Under the pieces are notes generated by a model, which saw only the letters and a list, made by a program, of their open reading frames with translations, was not told where the DNA came from and searched no databases. 64,000 nt of DNA from Streptococcus infantis ATCC 700779 (GTDB lineage Bacteria > Bacillota > Bacilli > Lactobacillales > Streptococcaceae), in the NCBI RefSeq assembly GCF_000187465.1, contig NZ_GL732439.1, positions 335,341 to 399,340 of the forward strand, in the 5' to 3' direction. Each line of letters begins with the position of its first letter. Within the stretch, counting starts at the first letter, position 1. The position numbers were made by a program, and so were the translations under genes. Below are positions 50,141 to 59,108 of the stretch, piece after piece.

Positions 50141-50878
50141 ATGAAAATGAAACAAATCAGTGATACCACACTAAAAATCACTATGTCTTTAGAAGATTTG
50201 ATGGATCGTGGAATGGAAATCGCAGACTTTCTCGTTCCACAAGAAAAAACAGAAGAGTTTTTCTATGCTATTCTGGATGAGTTAGAGATGCCAGACAGTT
50301 TCTTGGATACAGGTATGCTTAGCTTCCGAGTGACACCGAAGCCTGATAAGGTCGACGTCTTTGTAACCAAGTCTAAGATTGACCAAAATTTGGATTTTGA
50401 GGATTTGGCAGACCTTCCTGACATGGATGAACTAGCAAAAATGTCTCCAGATGAGTTTTTGAAAACATTAGAAAAAACCATGGCAGAGAAAACTAAAGAA
50501 GACATTGAAGCTATCCAATCTCTAGAGCAGGTTGAAAAAGAGGAAGAAGCGGCGATTGATGAAATTGCTGAGGTGGATGAAGGGAAAAGAGAACCTTATA
50601 TCTACTACATCCTACGCTTTGACGACTTAACTAGTTTGGTTTCTTTTGCGAAAACAGTTGATTACCAAATGGAGACTTCAGAACTTTACAAAATGAACGA
50701 CCAATACTATCTAACAGTCTTGGTTGATGTAGAAGATCATCCAAGTCTTTATCCAGCTTGGTTATTGGCTCGCATGCGTGAATTTGCTGATGATAGTGAT
50801 ATTAGCCGATCAGTTCTCCAAGAATACGGTCAAGTCATCATCAATCACGATGCCGTCCAAGGACTCCAAAAAGTATAA
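50141..50878 (+). CDS. mecA: adaptor protein MecA
   Basis: This 245-residue adaptor has an N-terminal substrate-binding domain (about 1-80), an acidic linker rich in Glu/Asp (about 85-165) and a C-terminal ClpC-binding domain (about 170-245, YIYYILRFDDLTSLVSFAKTV). MecA delivers proteins such as the competence sigma factor ComX to ClpC/ClpP. The ATG at 50141 fits the family start; a longer frame from 50081 begins in the -35 box and is excluded by the promoter. GAGG lies 9 bases upstream. Monocistronic. Confidence 0.95.
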   Translation: MKMKQISDTTLKITMSLEDLMDRGMEIADFLVPQEKTEEFFYAILDELEMPDSFLDTGMLSFRVTPKPDKVDVFVTKSKIDQNLDFEDLADLPDMDELAKMSPDEFLKTLEKTMAEKTKEDIEAIQSLEQVEKEEEAAIDEIAEVDEGKREPYIYYILRFDDLTSLVSFAKTVDYQMETSELYKMNDQYYLTVLVDVEDHPSLYPAWLLARMREFADDSDISRSVLQEYGQVIINHDAVQGLQKV

Positions 50879-50894
50879 ATAGATATATAAATGA

Positions 50895-50923
50895 GACAGA
50901 GATGGACATTCTCTGTCTTTTTT
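50895..50923 (+). terminator. terminator of mecA
   Basis: GACAGAG at 50895-50901 pairs with CTCTGTC at 50911-50917, then six T. Confidence 0.85.
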
Positions 50924-50958
50924 AATTTTAAAAGAAATAGAGAACAGTTGATAAGAAG

Positions 50959-50987
50959 TGAAACCATGTCCCTAGCTTGCTAAAATG
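50959..50987 (+). promoter_or_regulatory. promoter of the TIGR01440 gene and zmpB
   Basis: GTGAAA at 50959-50964, 17 bp, then TAAAAT at 50982-50987 with TGC in front (extended -10). Confidence 0.55.
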
Positions 50988-51029
50988 ATGAAAAAACGAT
51001 ATCATAGAAGGAAGTAAGCGAGGTAGAGC

Positions 51030-51593
51030 ATGGACCAAGAACATTTACAAAAAGAGGTAGAGGAAATCCTAGAAGATGTATTAGCAAAAGCTTCTCTCCA
51101 AGAGGGAGCTCTCTTTGTTTTGGGCTTATCTTCCAGTGAGGTGATAGGAGGACACATCGGGAAAGCCTCTAGTCAAGAAATTGGGGAATTAATTGTTAAA
51201 AGAATCTTAGAAATCTTATCAGCTAGAGGAATCCACCTAGCAGTTCAAGGGTGCGAACATGTTAATCGGGCCTTGGTAGTAGAACGAGAGGTTGCAATCA
51301 AATACAATCTTGAGATTGTTAGTGTTCTTCCGACACTGAACGCTGGAGGATCAGGGCAATTGGCAGCCTTTCGCTATATGAAAGATCCAGTTGAGGTCGA
51401 ATTTATTAAAGCTGATGCAGGACTCGATATTGGAGATACAGCTATAGGGATGCATATCAAGCATGTTCAAGTACCGATACGTCCAGTTTTGAGATCAATC
51501 GGCCAAGCCCACGTAACTGCCCTCGCTAGTCGTCCAAAACTGATTGGAGGGGCGCGTGCCCAATACCCACAAGATTATATTAGGAAATTGTAA
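51030..51593 (+). CDS. TIGR01440/UPF0340 family protein
   Basis: This 187-residue protein matches the UPF0340 family found across Firmicutes: [13 protein letters not shown] and [14 protein letters not shown] are the conserved blocks. The fold is thioredoxin-reductase-unrelated alpha/beta; function is unknown. It is cytosolic, with no signal peptide or helix. zmpB begins two bases after its stop codon, the same neighbour I recall in pneumococcus, so both share a transcript. Confidence 0.85.
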   Translation: MDQEHLQKEVEEILEDVLAKASLQEGALFVLGLSSSEVIGGHIGKASSQEIGELIVKRILEILSARGIHLAVQGCEHVNRALVVEREVAIKYNLEIVSVLPTLNAGGSGQLAAFRYMKDPVEVEFIKADAGLDIGDTAIGMHIKHVQVPIRPVLRSIGQAHVTALASRPKLIGGARAQYPQDYIRKL

Positions 51594-51594
51594 A

Positions 51595-54500
51595 ATGGAA
51601 AAGAAACAAATTGAAAAGGTTATAAAATATTCTATTAGAAAGTTCTCTATTGGAGTCGGTTCTGCTGTCATCGGAGCCGTACTTTTTGGTGCTAACAACC
51701 TCTTGCTTGATCCAGTAGTGGCTAATGAAGTTTGTGAGCCAAATCAGGTACACTATCGTTATTTAGCAGAGCAAGAGCTAACAGAAGCTGAAAAGGCCCT
51801 TATTCATAAGGAACTTCCTTCTGATTTAAAACAAGATGATGTTGTTTATCTTGTTTACCGAAGGAAAGCCACTATTTCTCAGGAATTACCAAAAACTGGA
51901 AGTAAAGAATTAGCACTTGCTGGCCTTGGCCTTACGACGGCATCGCTAGCTGTTTTGGTAATTTCAAAGAAAAATCGTAATAAGGTTGCGGGTCTTCTCG
52001 TGATTGGTGCTTTAGGTGGAAGCTACTTTATTCCTCAAACGGCCTCAGCCTTTGAGAATCAAATCTTGAAGTCCTATAATCAGACAATCGCTGTATGTAG
52101 CCAGGAAGAATTAGCTAAAGGTGTCATTCAAATTGAGGGATATGAATATGTTGGCTACTTCAAGGAAGCTGATTTTAACCCATCACTACGTGAAAAAACA
52201 CAAACTGAGAATCCTTCAAATCCAGTGACTGAGAAGCTGGAGACAGCCAAGGGTACTCAAGAAGAAGGTCATGTAGGCGAATCTCCAATCCAACCTGAAC
52301 TCCCAGCCTATACAGGAGAAGTAACAGCCAAGGGTACTCAAGAAGAAGGTCATGTAGGCGAATCTCCAATCCAACCTGAACTCCCAGCCTATACAGGAGA
52401 AGTAACAGCCAAGGGTACTCAAGAAGAAGGCCATGTAGGGGAATCTCCAATCCAACCGGAATTCCCAGCCTATACAGGAGAAGTAACAGCCAAGGGTACT
52501 CAAGAAGAAGGTCATGTAGGCGAATCTCCAATCCAACCTGAACTCCCAGCCTATACAGATGAAGTAACAGCTAAAGGTACTCAGGAAGAGGGACACGAAG
52601 GTGAGCCTCTCATTCAACCGAGCTTGCCAGAATACACTGTGACAGAGTCAACTGTGACAGAAACAGAAACTGTTACAATTCCATATTCTACAGAATACCT
52701 ATCGGATTCTAATCACTATACAGACGAAGAAAGTGTTGTTCAAAAGGGTGAAGCTGGTAGTCAACTCATACATCGTGTCTATAAAACTGTAGATGGGGAG
52801 AAAGTTGGTGAAGCTATCACCACTAGTACGGAAGTTGTTAAGGCTCCTGTAGCTGAAAAAATCAGTCGTGGAACCAAACCAATTGAAGGCCAAACCGAAG
52901 AAGTTTCTGTTGAAGAAGTTCCTTATAAAACGATAATGGAACAAGATTCTAGTCTACTCAAGGGAACTGAAACAGTTGCTCAGGTAGGTAAGAATGGTAA
53001 GAAGAAAATTACCAAAGTCTACAAAACTATCAAGGGTGTGAAAACTGCAGATGCACCTACTGTTTCAGAAGAAGTTCTTGAACAGGCACAAGACCACATT
53101 ATCAAAAATGGTACTAAGGAATTAGAAAAACCTACTCTAACATTAACTAAAGTTGATACAGAAGAATTGAATCGAAGTGCAAAAGCAACTTATAGCCTTA
53201 AAAAACCAGATGGAGTGACTATCAAGTCTATTCAAGCAGTGTTGAAAAAAGGCGATCAAGTTATTAAGACATTTGCTATTTCAGAGTCTAATCTTGCAAC
53301 AGCTTTAGCTGATCTAGATTATTACAAGGATTATACACTTGCGACGACTATGGTGTATGATCGTGGTAATGGTGACGAGGAAGAGGTTCTTAAGGAAGAA
53401 CCATTGAGAATCGACCTTAAAAAAGTTGAAGTCAAAAATATTAAGGAAACAAGCTTAATCAGTGTGGATGATCAAGGTAATGAGACCGATAGTAGTCTCT
53501 TGTCCGAGAAACCATCGAATGTTAAGCCTTACTACTTAAAAGTTACGACTTACGATAACAAGGTTACGAAACTAGCTGTTGATAAAATCGAAGAAGTTAC
53601 TGTAGATGGAAATAAACTTTACAAGGTAACTGCAAAAGCACCAGATTTGATTCAACGTACTGCAGAAAATCGTTTCACTGAAGAGTATGTACACTATTTG
53701 CCTAAACCAAAAGCTCATGAAGGTGATGTGTACTACGACTTTAATGAACTTGTAAAAGCTATGCAAGCAAATCCTACTGGTACCTTTAAGCTTGGTAGCA
53801 ATATGAATGCTAATAATGTACAACCGGCTGGCAAATCTTATGTAACCAATGCCTTTAAAGGTTCATTAGGAAGTACTGATGGTAATAAATTTGCTATTCA
53901 TAATATCACTAGACCATTATTTGGAAACATTGAAGGTGGTTCTGTTAAGGATCTCTTACTGGAAAATGTCAATATTGATATGCCTGGAGTTGATCGAGTA
54001 GCTCCAATCGCTAATGTTATCAAAAACAATGCAACTATCGAAAATGTCAAAGTAACCGGAAGTGTTGTTGGTAACAATGATGTAGCTGGTATTATCAATA
54101 AAATTGATGGTAGTGGAAAAGTAAGTAATGTTGCCTTTATCGGTAAACTTCACGCTGCTGGCAATAGAGGAGGCTATTTAGCTGGTATTCTTGGTGAAAA
54201 CTGGAAGGGTGTTGTTGAGAAAGCATACGTTGATGCTGAAATTACTGGTAATAAAGCAAAAGCTGCAGGACTAGTCTATTCATCTCAAAATGGTGCTAAT
54301 AACAACACGGTCGGTAAAGAAGGAGTCCTAAGAAATTCAGTTGCTAAAGGTTCTATCGAACTGAAAGAAGCTGTTCAGTCTGGTGGATTGCTAGGAACCA
54401 ACTGGGCTTTAGGTGCTATTGAAGACAACATCACCATGATGAAAGTCAAAACAGGTGAGATGGTGTTTGGTCACTCAGATATTGATGCTGACGACTACTT

Positions 54501-57192
54501 CACCTATTCAAGAACCAAACGTAATTATAGTGTTGATGATGTGAGTGAAGGTAAAAAATCCTTTAACAATTCACGTAAAATTCCAAGTATCTCACTGGCT
54601 GAAGCCGAGAAGAAAATTGAAGCAATGGGAATCACTGCTGATAAATTTACCAGCAGCAAACCTATTGAAGACAAGCTTAATAACAGTCTAAACAAAGACG
54701 ATCAGTACAAAGCAATTGATAGTTATGATGCGACTCGTGAGCTAGCTTACCGTAATATTGCAAAACTTCAACCTTTCTATAACAAAGAGTGGATTGTAGA
54801 CCAAGGTAATAAATTAGCTGCAGGAAGTCCTCTCTTGACTAAAGAAGTATTGTCTGTAACTGCCATGAAAGGCAATACCTTTGTGACGGAATTAGCTGAT
54901 GCTGATCAAATTATGATCCACTATGCAGATAAGACAAAAGACATCTTTACCATTTCACCTAAAGATTCAAAAGTGAAACAAGTGAAAGAGTACGGTATTG
55001 CAGAACTTGGTGAAGTTGTTTACACTCCGAACATGGTTGACAAGGACCGTAGTGATCTCATCAATGCTATTGTTGAAAAATTAAGTCCTGTGGAATTACA
55101 ATCTGACCCAATCTACACGCACCTTGGTAGAACTGGTCCAAACAAAGTTAATGCTATTAAGAACCTTTATCTTGAAGAAACCTTCAAAGAAGTTAAGGAT
55201 AATCTTACTAAATTTGTGAAACAGTTAGTTGAAAATGAGGATCATCAATTAAACACAGATGAGGCTGCTAAACGTGCTTTGATCAAGAAAATTGATGATA
55301 ACAAGGCAGCGGTTCTTCTTGGTCTATCTTACCTGAACCGTTATTACGGAGTGAAGTTTGATGATTTCAACATCAAGCAACTCATGTTGTTCAAGCCAGA
55401 CTTCTATGGTAAGAACGTCAATGTATTAGACCGTTTGATTGAAATTGGTTCAAAAGAAGACTATGTCAAAGGTACTCGTACACATGATGCCTTCCGTGAA
55501 GTAGTTGCTAAACATACTCTTTCTGGCAACCTAAATGACTTCCTCAAATATAATATGGAACTCTTCACAAAAGATACAGACTTGAATGATTGGTTCATAA
55601 AAGCAACTAAAGATAATGTCTATATCGTGGAGCCAAAAACAACAAATCCTGATTTTGCAGATAAGAAACATAGAGCTTACGAAGGCTTAAATAATGATAT
55701 GCATGGCAAGATGATTTTACCACTTTTGAACTTAAAAGATGCCCATATGTTCTTAATTTCAACCTATAACACCATGGCCTATAGTTCATTTGAAAAATAT
55801 GGTAAGAACACTGAAGCAGAGCGTAATGCCTTCAAAGCTGAAATTGATAAGGTTGCGAAAGGGCAACAGAATTACCTAGATTTCTGGTCACGTCTATCTC
55901 TGGATAAAGTCCGTAATCAACTCTTGAAGAGCAACAACATGGTTCCAACACCAGTTTTGGATAACCAAAACTATAAAGGTATCAGTACCGACCGTTATGG
56001 TCATACAAATGGTGGTAAAGATGTGGCACCTATCCGTGAATTGTATGGACCTACAGACCGTTACCATGCGACTGATTGGCGTATGGGAGCTGTTGCTCGC
56101 GTTTATGCGAATCCATATAAGGATGATTCTGTCTTCTTTATGGTGACGGACATGATTAGTGATTTTGGGGTATCTGCCTTTACTCACGAAACGACTCACG
56201 TAAATGACCGAATGGTTTACCTAGGTGGCTCAAGACACCGTGAAGGAACAGATCTTGAAGCATTTGCTCAGGGAATGTTACAAACCCCATCAGTATCAAA
56301 TCCAAATGGTGAATACAAAGCCCTAGGTCTCAACATGGCTTATGAACGTCCAAATGATGGAAATCAATGGTATAACACCAATCCAAATGACCTTAAATCA
56401 CGTGACGAAATTGATCGTTACATGAAGGGCTATAATGACACTCTCATGCTTCTAGATTATCTTGAAGGAGAAGCTGTCCTCAATAAAGCAAATCAAGATT
56501 TAAACAATGCTTGGTTCAAGAAAGTAGACAAACAGTACAGAGGAAACAATACAAAGAATCAATTCGATAAGGTTCGACCTTTAAGTGATGACGAAAAGAC
56601 TATTCCTTTGCATACAGTAAATGACCTCATTACCAACAACTTTATGACCAATCGTGGACCTGGAAATGGAGTCTATAATCCATCCGACTTTGGTTCAGCC
56701 TATGTTACTGTACCGATGATGACGGGTATCTATGGTGGAAATACCAGTCAAGGTGCTCCTGGAGCTATGTCATTCAAACATAATACTTTTAGAATTTGGG
56801 GTTACTATGGCTACGAAAAAGGCTTCCTAAACTATGCTTCTAACATGCTAAAAGCTGAATCTAAAAAAGCTGGTAAAGATACTCTAGGTGATGACTTCAT
56901 CATTAACAAGATTTCTGAAGGAAAATTCAACAATCTTGAAGATTGGAAAAAAGCTTACTTCAATGAAGTTGTAACAAGTGCCAAAAATGGAATTCAATCT
57001 ATTGAAATCGATGGTAAAACATACAATAGCTATGAAGACTTGAAACGAGCATTTGCTGAAGCAGTTGATAAAGATAAGGCTACTCTAAGTAAGGGCTCTG
57101 TTAAATTTGACAACACCGTATCACTTAAAGAAAAACTCTTTAAGAAACTTCTTCAACAAACAGATAGCTTTAAAACTTCTATCTTTAAATAA
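51595..57192 (+). CDS. zmpB: zinc metalloprotease ZmpB, peptidase family M26
   Basis: This 1865-residue surface protease has a YSIRK-type signal region (residues 10-30), an N-terminal LPKTG motif (98-102) followed by two hydrophobic segments, five 27-residue repeats (217-351), two G5-like domains (about 355-515), an M26 N-terminal region with GLUG-type beta repeats (about 720-960) and the catalytic domain with His1531-Glu1532-Thr-Thr-His1535 and Glu1555. The N-terminal sorting motif, unlike the usual C-terminal one, is typical of streptococcal Zmp/IgA1 proteases. The start at 51595 (family-typical MEKKQ) is chosen over 51544, which would overlap the upstream gene. ZmpB targets host proteins; its substrate here is not known, and a related IgA1 protease cannot be fully excluded. 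Confidence 0.92.
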   Translation: MEKKQIEKVIKYSIRKFSIGVGSAVIGAVLFGANNLLLDPVVANEVCEPNQVHYRYLAEQELTEAEKALIHKELPSDLKQDDVVYLVYRRKATISQELPKTGSKELALAGLGLTTASLAVLVISKKNRNKVAGLLVIGALGGSYFIPQTASAFENQILKSYNQTIAVCSQEELAKGVIQIEGYEYVGYFKEADFNPSLREKTQTENPSNPVTEKLETAKGTQEEGHVGESPIQPELPAYTGEVTAKGTQEEGHVGESPIQPELPAYTGEVTAKGTQEEGHVGESPIQPEFPAYTGEVTAKGTQEEGHVGESPIQPELPAYTDEVTAKGTQEEGHEGEPLIQPSLPEYTVTESTVTETETVTIPYSTEYLSDSNHYTDEESVVQKGEAGSQLIHRVYKTVDGEKVGEAITTSTEVVKAPVAEKISRGTKPIEGQTEEVSVEEVPYKTIMEQDSSLLKGTETVAQVGKNGKKKITKVYKTIKGVKTADAPTVSEEVLEQAQDHIIKNGTKELEKPTLTLTKVDTEELNRSAKATYSLKKPDGVTIKSIQAVLKKGDQVIKTFAISESNLATALADLDYYKDYTLATTMVYDRGNGDEEEVLKEEPLRIDLKKVEVKNIKETSLISVDDQGNETDSSLLSEKPSNVKPYYLKVTTYDNKVTKLAVDKIEEVTVDGNKLYKVTAKAPDLIQRTAENRFTEEYVHYLPKPKAHEGDVYYDFNELVKAMQANPTGTFKLGSNMNANNVQPAGKSYVTNAFKGSLGSTDGNKFAIHNITRPLFGNIEGGSVKDLLLENVNIDMPGVDRVAPIANVIKNNATIENVKVTGSVVGNNDVAGIINKIDGSGKVSNVAFIGKLHAAGNRGGYLAGILGENWKGVVEKAYVDAEITGNKAKAAGLVYSSQNGANNNTVGKEGVLRNSVAKGSIELKEAVQSGGLLGTNWALGAIEDNITMMKVKTGEMVFGHSDIDADDYFTYSRTKRNYSVDDVSEGKKSFNNSRKIPSISLAEAEKKIEAMGITADKFTSSKPIEDKLNNSLNKDDQYKAIDSYDATRELAYRNIAKLQPFYNKEWIVDQGNKLAAGSPLLTKEVLSVTAMKGNTFVTELADADQIMIHYADKTKDIFTISPKDSKVKQVKEYGIAELGEVVYTPNMVDKDRSDLINAIVEKLSPVELQSDPIYTHLGRTGPNKVNAIKNLYLEETFKEVKDNLTKFVKQLVENEDHQLNTDEAAKRALIKKIDDNKAAVLLGLSYLNRYYGVKFDDFNIKQLMLFKPDFYGKNVNVLDRLIEIGSKEDYVKGTRTHDAFREVVAKHTLSGNLNDFLKYNMELFTKDTDLNDWFIKATKDNVYIVEPKTTNPDFADKKHRAYEGLNNDMHGKMILPLLNLKDAHMFLISTYNTMAYSSFEKYGKNTEAERNAFKAEIDKVAKGQQNYLDFWSRLSLDKVRNQLLKSNNMVPTPVLDNQNYKGISTDRYGHTNGGKDVAPIRELYGPTDRYHATDWRMGAVARVYANPYKDDSVFFMVTDMISDFGVSAFTHETTHVNDRMVYLGGSRHREGTDLEAFAQGMLQTPSVSNPNGEYKALGLNMAYERPNDGNQWYNTNPNDLKSRDEIDRYMKGYNDTLMLLDYLEGEAVLNKANQDLNNAWFKKVDKQYRGNNTKNQFDKVRPLSDDEKTIPLHTVNDLITNNFMTNRGPGNGVYNPSDFGSAYVTVPMMTGIYGGNTSQGAPGAMSFKHNTFRIWGYYGYEKGFLNYASNMLKAESKKAGKDTLGDDFIINKISEGKFNNLEDWKKAYFNEVVTSAKNGIQSIEIDGKTYNSYEDLKRAFAEAVDKDKATLSKGSVKFDNTVSLKEKLFKKLLQQTDSFKTSIFK
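52243..52647 (+). repeat. five 81-bp tandem repeats in zmpB
   Basis: Units start at 52243, 52324, 52405, 52486 and 52567, each encoding 27 residues of the TAKGTQEEGHVGESPIQP type. Units 1 and 2 are nearly identical, 3 and 4 differ slightly, and unit 5 is divergent. They form a Pro/Glu-rich stalk and are likely to vary in copy number. Confidence 0.95.
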
Positions 57193-57200
57193 TCAATTGA

Positions 57201-57231
57201 CTCTCACCTGCTAAGCAGGTGGGAGTTTTTT
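57201..57231 (+). terminator. terminator of zmpB
   Basis: CTCTCACCTGC at 57201-57211 and GCAGGTGGGAG at 57215-57225 pair around TAA (one G-U), then six T. Confidence 0.9.
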
Positions 57232-57291
57232 GTGTCCCAAAAGATGCCTTATTTTCCAAACAGATTTCAAGTATTTTTAGGGTGATAGGTA

Positions 57292-57308
57292 TATAATAGA
57301 GCTATAAT
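57292..57308 (+). promoter_or_regulatory. tandem -10 boxes before etrx
   Basis: Two TATAAT hexamers, at 57292-57297 and 57303-57308, 11 bp apart. Neither has a good -35, so which one is used is unclear. Confidence 0.45.
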
Positions 57309-57350
57309 ACAATATCTATATTCATATGGTGAGTGAGAAAGGTGATGAAA

Positions 57351-57911
57351 ATGAAAAAATGGCAAGCAACTGTATTGGTCTGCGCTAGTCTGGTCTGTCT
57401 ATCGGCTTGTAACAACCAGTCAGCAAACCAGGCTGATAAGCAAAATGAAGACAAACAAGCGCAAGTTAGCTCTCAAACTGCAAAAAAAGGAGAAGAAGTT
57501 CCAGACTTTGAACTCACGGGAGTTGATGGTAAAATGTATCGCCTATCAGATTACAAAGGCAAAAAAGTCTATCTCAAATTTTGGGCTTCATGGTGTTCTA
57601 TTTGTCTAGCCAGCCTCCCTGATACCGATGAACTGGCAAAAGAAGCTGGCGATGACTTTGTCGTTTTGACAGTCGTTTCTCCGGGTCAAAAAGGGGAACA
57701 AGCAGAAGAAGCCTTCAAAAAATGGTATCAAGGATTGGACTATAAAAATCTCCCTGTCCTTATAGATCCTTCGGGAAAACTCTTAGCAAGTTACGGAGTC
57801 CGTTCTTATCCAACTCAGGTCTTTATTGATAAAGAAGGCAAACTAGTTAAGACCCAGCCAGGTTTTATGGACAAAGAAACTATTTTACAGACGCTAAAAA
57901 GCATAGATTAG
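57351..57911 (+). CDS. etrx1: thioredoxin-family surface lipoprotein Etrx (TlpA-like)
   Basis: This 186-residue lipoprotein has a signal peptide ending in the lipobox LSAC (Cys20), a Gln/Lys-rich linker, and a TlpA-like thioredoxin domain with FWASWCSIC (Cys82, Cys85) and the cis-proline in RSYPTQVF. It keeps the extracellular MsrAB reduced in pneumococcus. The ATG at 57351 is preferred because AAGG is 8 bases upstream; an earlier ATG and GTG lie too close to the ribosome site. msrAB follows after 9 bases. The membrane electron donor gene ccdA, next to this pair in pneumococcus as I recall, is not here. Confidence 0.92.
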   Translation: MKKWQATVLVCASLVCLSACNNQSANQADKQNEDKQAQVSSQTAKKGEEVPDFELTGVDGKMYRLSDYKGKKVYLKFWASWCSICLASLPDTDELAKEAGDDFVVLTVVSPGQKGEQAEEAFKKWYQGLDYKNLPVLIDPSGKLLASYGVRSYPTQVFIDKEGKLVKTQPGFMDKETILQTLKSID

Positions 57912-57920
57912 AGGCTCATC

Positions 57921-59036
57921 ATGAATGATAAATTAAAAACAATACTCTTAATTGGAGTGATCATTTGCATCATCATCGGACTTTTATTTCTTTTGGAAAA
58001 AAGAAGCGCAAGCTACACAGATACCTCTCAAATTGAGAAGGCAGCAGTTAGTCAAGGGCAAAAAGTCACGAAAAAAACTCAACCAAGAAAAGATGCTGAC
58101 CTACATGATATTTATCTAGCGGGAGGTTGTTTCTGGGGTGTCGAAGAGTATTTTTCACGAGTAGCTGGTGTGACAGATGCTGTTTCGGGCTATGCTAATG
58201 GTAGAGGAGAAACAACCCAATATGAATTGATCGGCCAGACTGGACATGCTGAGACTGTTCATGTGACCTATGACGCCAATAAGATCTCTTTAAAAGAAAT
58301 CCTGCTCCATTATTTCCGCATTATCAATCCAACTAGTAAAAATAAGCAGGGAAATGATGTGGGGACTCAGTACAGAACGGGAGTCTACTATAAGGACGAT
58401 CAGGACCTAGAAGTCATCAATCAAGTCTTTGAGCAAGTTGCTCAAAAGTATGACCAGCCTCTAGCGGTTGAAAAGGAAGCCTTAAGAAATTTTATCGTGG
58501 CTGAGGACTATCACCAAGACTATCTCCAGAAAAATCCAAATGGATACTGCCATATCAATGTCAATCAAGCATCCTATCCTGTTATTGATGCGAGTAAATA
58601 TCCAAAACCGAGTGACGATGAATTGAAAAAACTCCTCTCTCCTGAAGAGTATGCAGTGACTCAAAACAGTCAAACAGAACGAGCCTTTTCAAATCGTTAC
58701 TGGGATAAGTTTGAAGCAGGAATTTATGTGGATGTGGCAACTGGAGAACCTCTCTTTTCTTCGAAAGATAAATTTGAATCGGGCTGTGGTTGGCCAAGTT
58801 TTACCCAGCCTATCAGTCCAGATGTTGCGATCTACAAGGAAGACAAGTCATACAATATGGTCAGAACAGAAGTCAGAAGTAGAATTGGTGATTCCCATCT
58901 AGGACATGTCTTTACAGACGGGCCTCAGGACAAGGGAGGACTTCGCTATTGTATTAACAGCCTGTCTATCCGTTTTATTCCAAAGGATCAAATGGAAGAA
59001 AAAGGGTACGGTTATTTGTTAGATTATGTTGAGTAA
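57921..59036 (+). CDS. msrAB: membrane-anchored methionine sulfoxide reductase MsrAB
   Basis: This 371-residue fused enzyme has an N-terminal membrane helix (about 7-25), an MsrA domain with the catalytic Cys70 in [10 protein letters not shown], an interdomain linker near 225-245, and an MsrB domain with SGCGWPSF and the catalytic Cys in [12 protein letters not shown]. It repairs both diastereomers of oxidised methionine in surface proteins, using electrons from Etrx. The organism lives with its own hydrogen peroxide, which explains the need. It ends at a strong terminator. Confidence 0.95.
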   Translation: MNDKLKTILLIGVIICIIIGLLFLLEKRSASYTDTSQIEKAAVSQGQKVTKKTQPRKDADLHDIYLAGGCFWGVEEYFSRVAGVTDAVSGYANGRGETTQYELIGQTGHAETVHVTYDANKISLKEILLHYFRIINPTSKNKQGNDVGTQYRTGVYYKDDQDLEVINQVFEQVAQKYDQPLAVEKEALRNFIVAEDYHQDYLQKNPNGYCHINVNQASYPVIDASKYPKPSDDELKKLLSPEEYAVTQNSQTERAFSNRYWDKFEAGIYVDVATGEPLFSSKDKFESGCGWPSFTQPISPDVAIYKEDKSYNMVRTEVRSRIGDSHLGHVFTDGPQDKGGLRYCINSLSIRFIPKDQMEEKGYGYLLDYVE

Positions 59037-59058
59037 GTTTTCTCAACCATATTAGTTA

Positions 59059-59094
59059 AAAAGCCAGATCTCCTGTTTGGGGTCTGGCTTTTAT
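59059..59094 (+). terminator. terminator of msrAB
   Basis: AAGCCAGATC at 59061-59070 pairs with GGTCTGGCTT at 59081-59090 (one G-U), with A and T flanks. Confidence 0.85.
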
Positions 59095-59102
59095 GGTATA
59101 CT
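59094..59102 (+). promoter_or_regulatory. extended -10 promoter placing transcription start at pabB ATG
   Basis: TGG plus TATACT at 59097-59102. Seven bases after the -10 is 59109, the A of the start codon, leaving no room for a ribosome site. Confidence 0.6.
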
Positions 59103-59108
59103 TAGGAT

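Noticed and set aside
52175..52617. Two long antisense frames (118 and 133 codons) over the zmpB repeat array
   Set aside because: They are repeats by construction, mirroring the 81-bp sense array, with no ribosome site or promoter.
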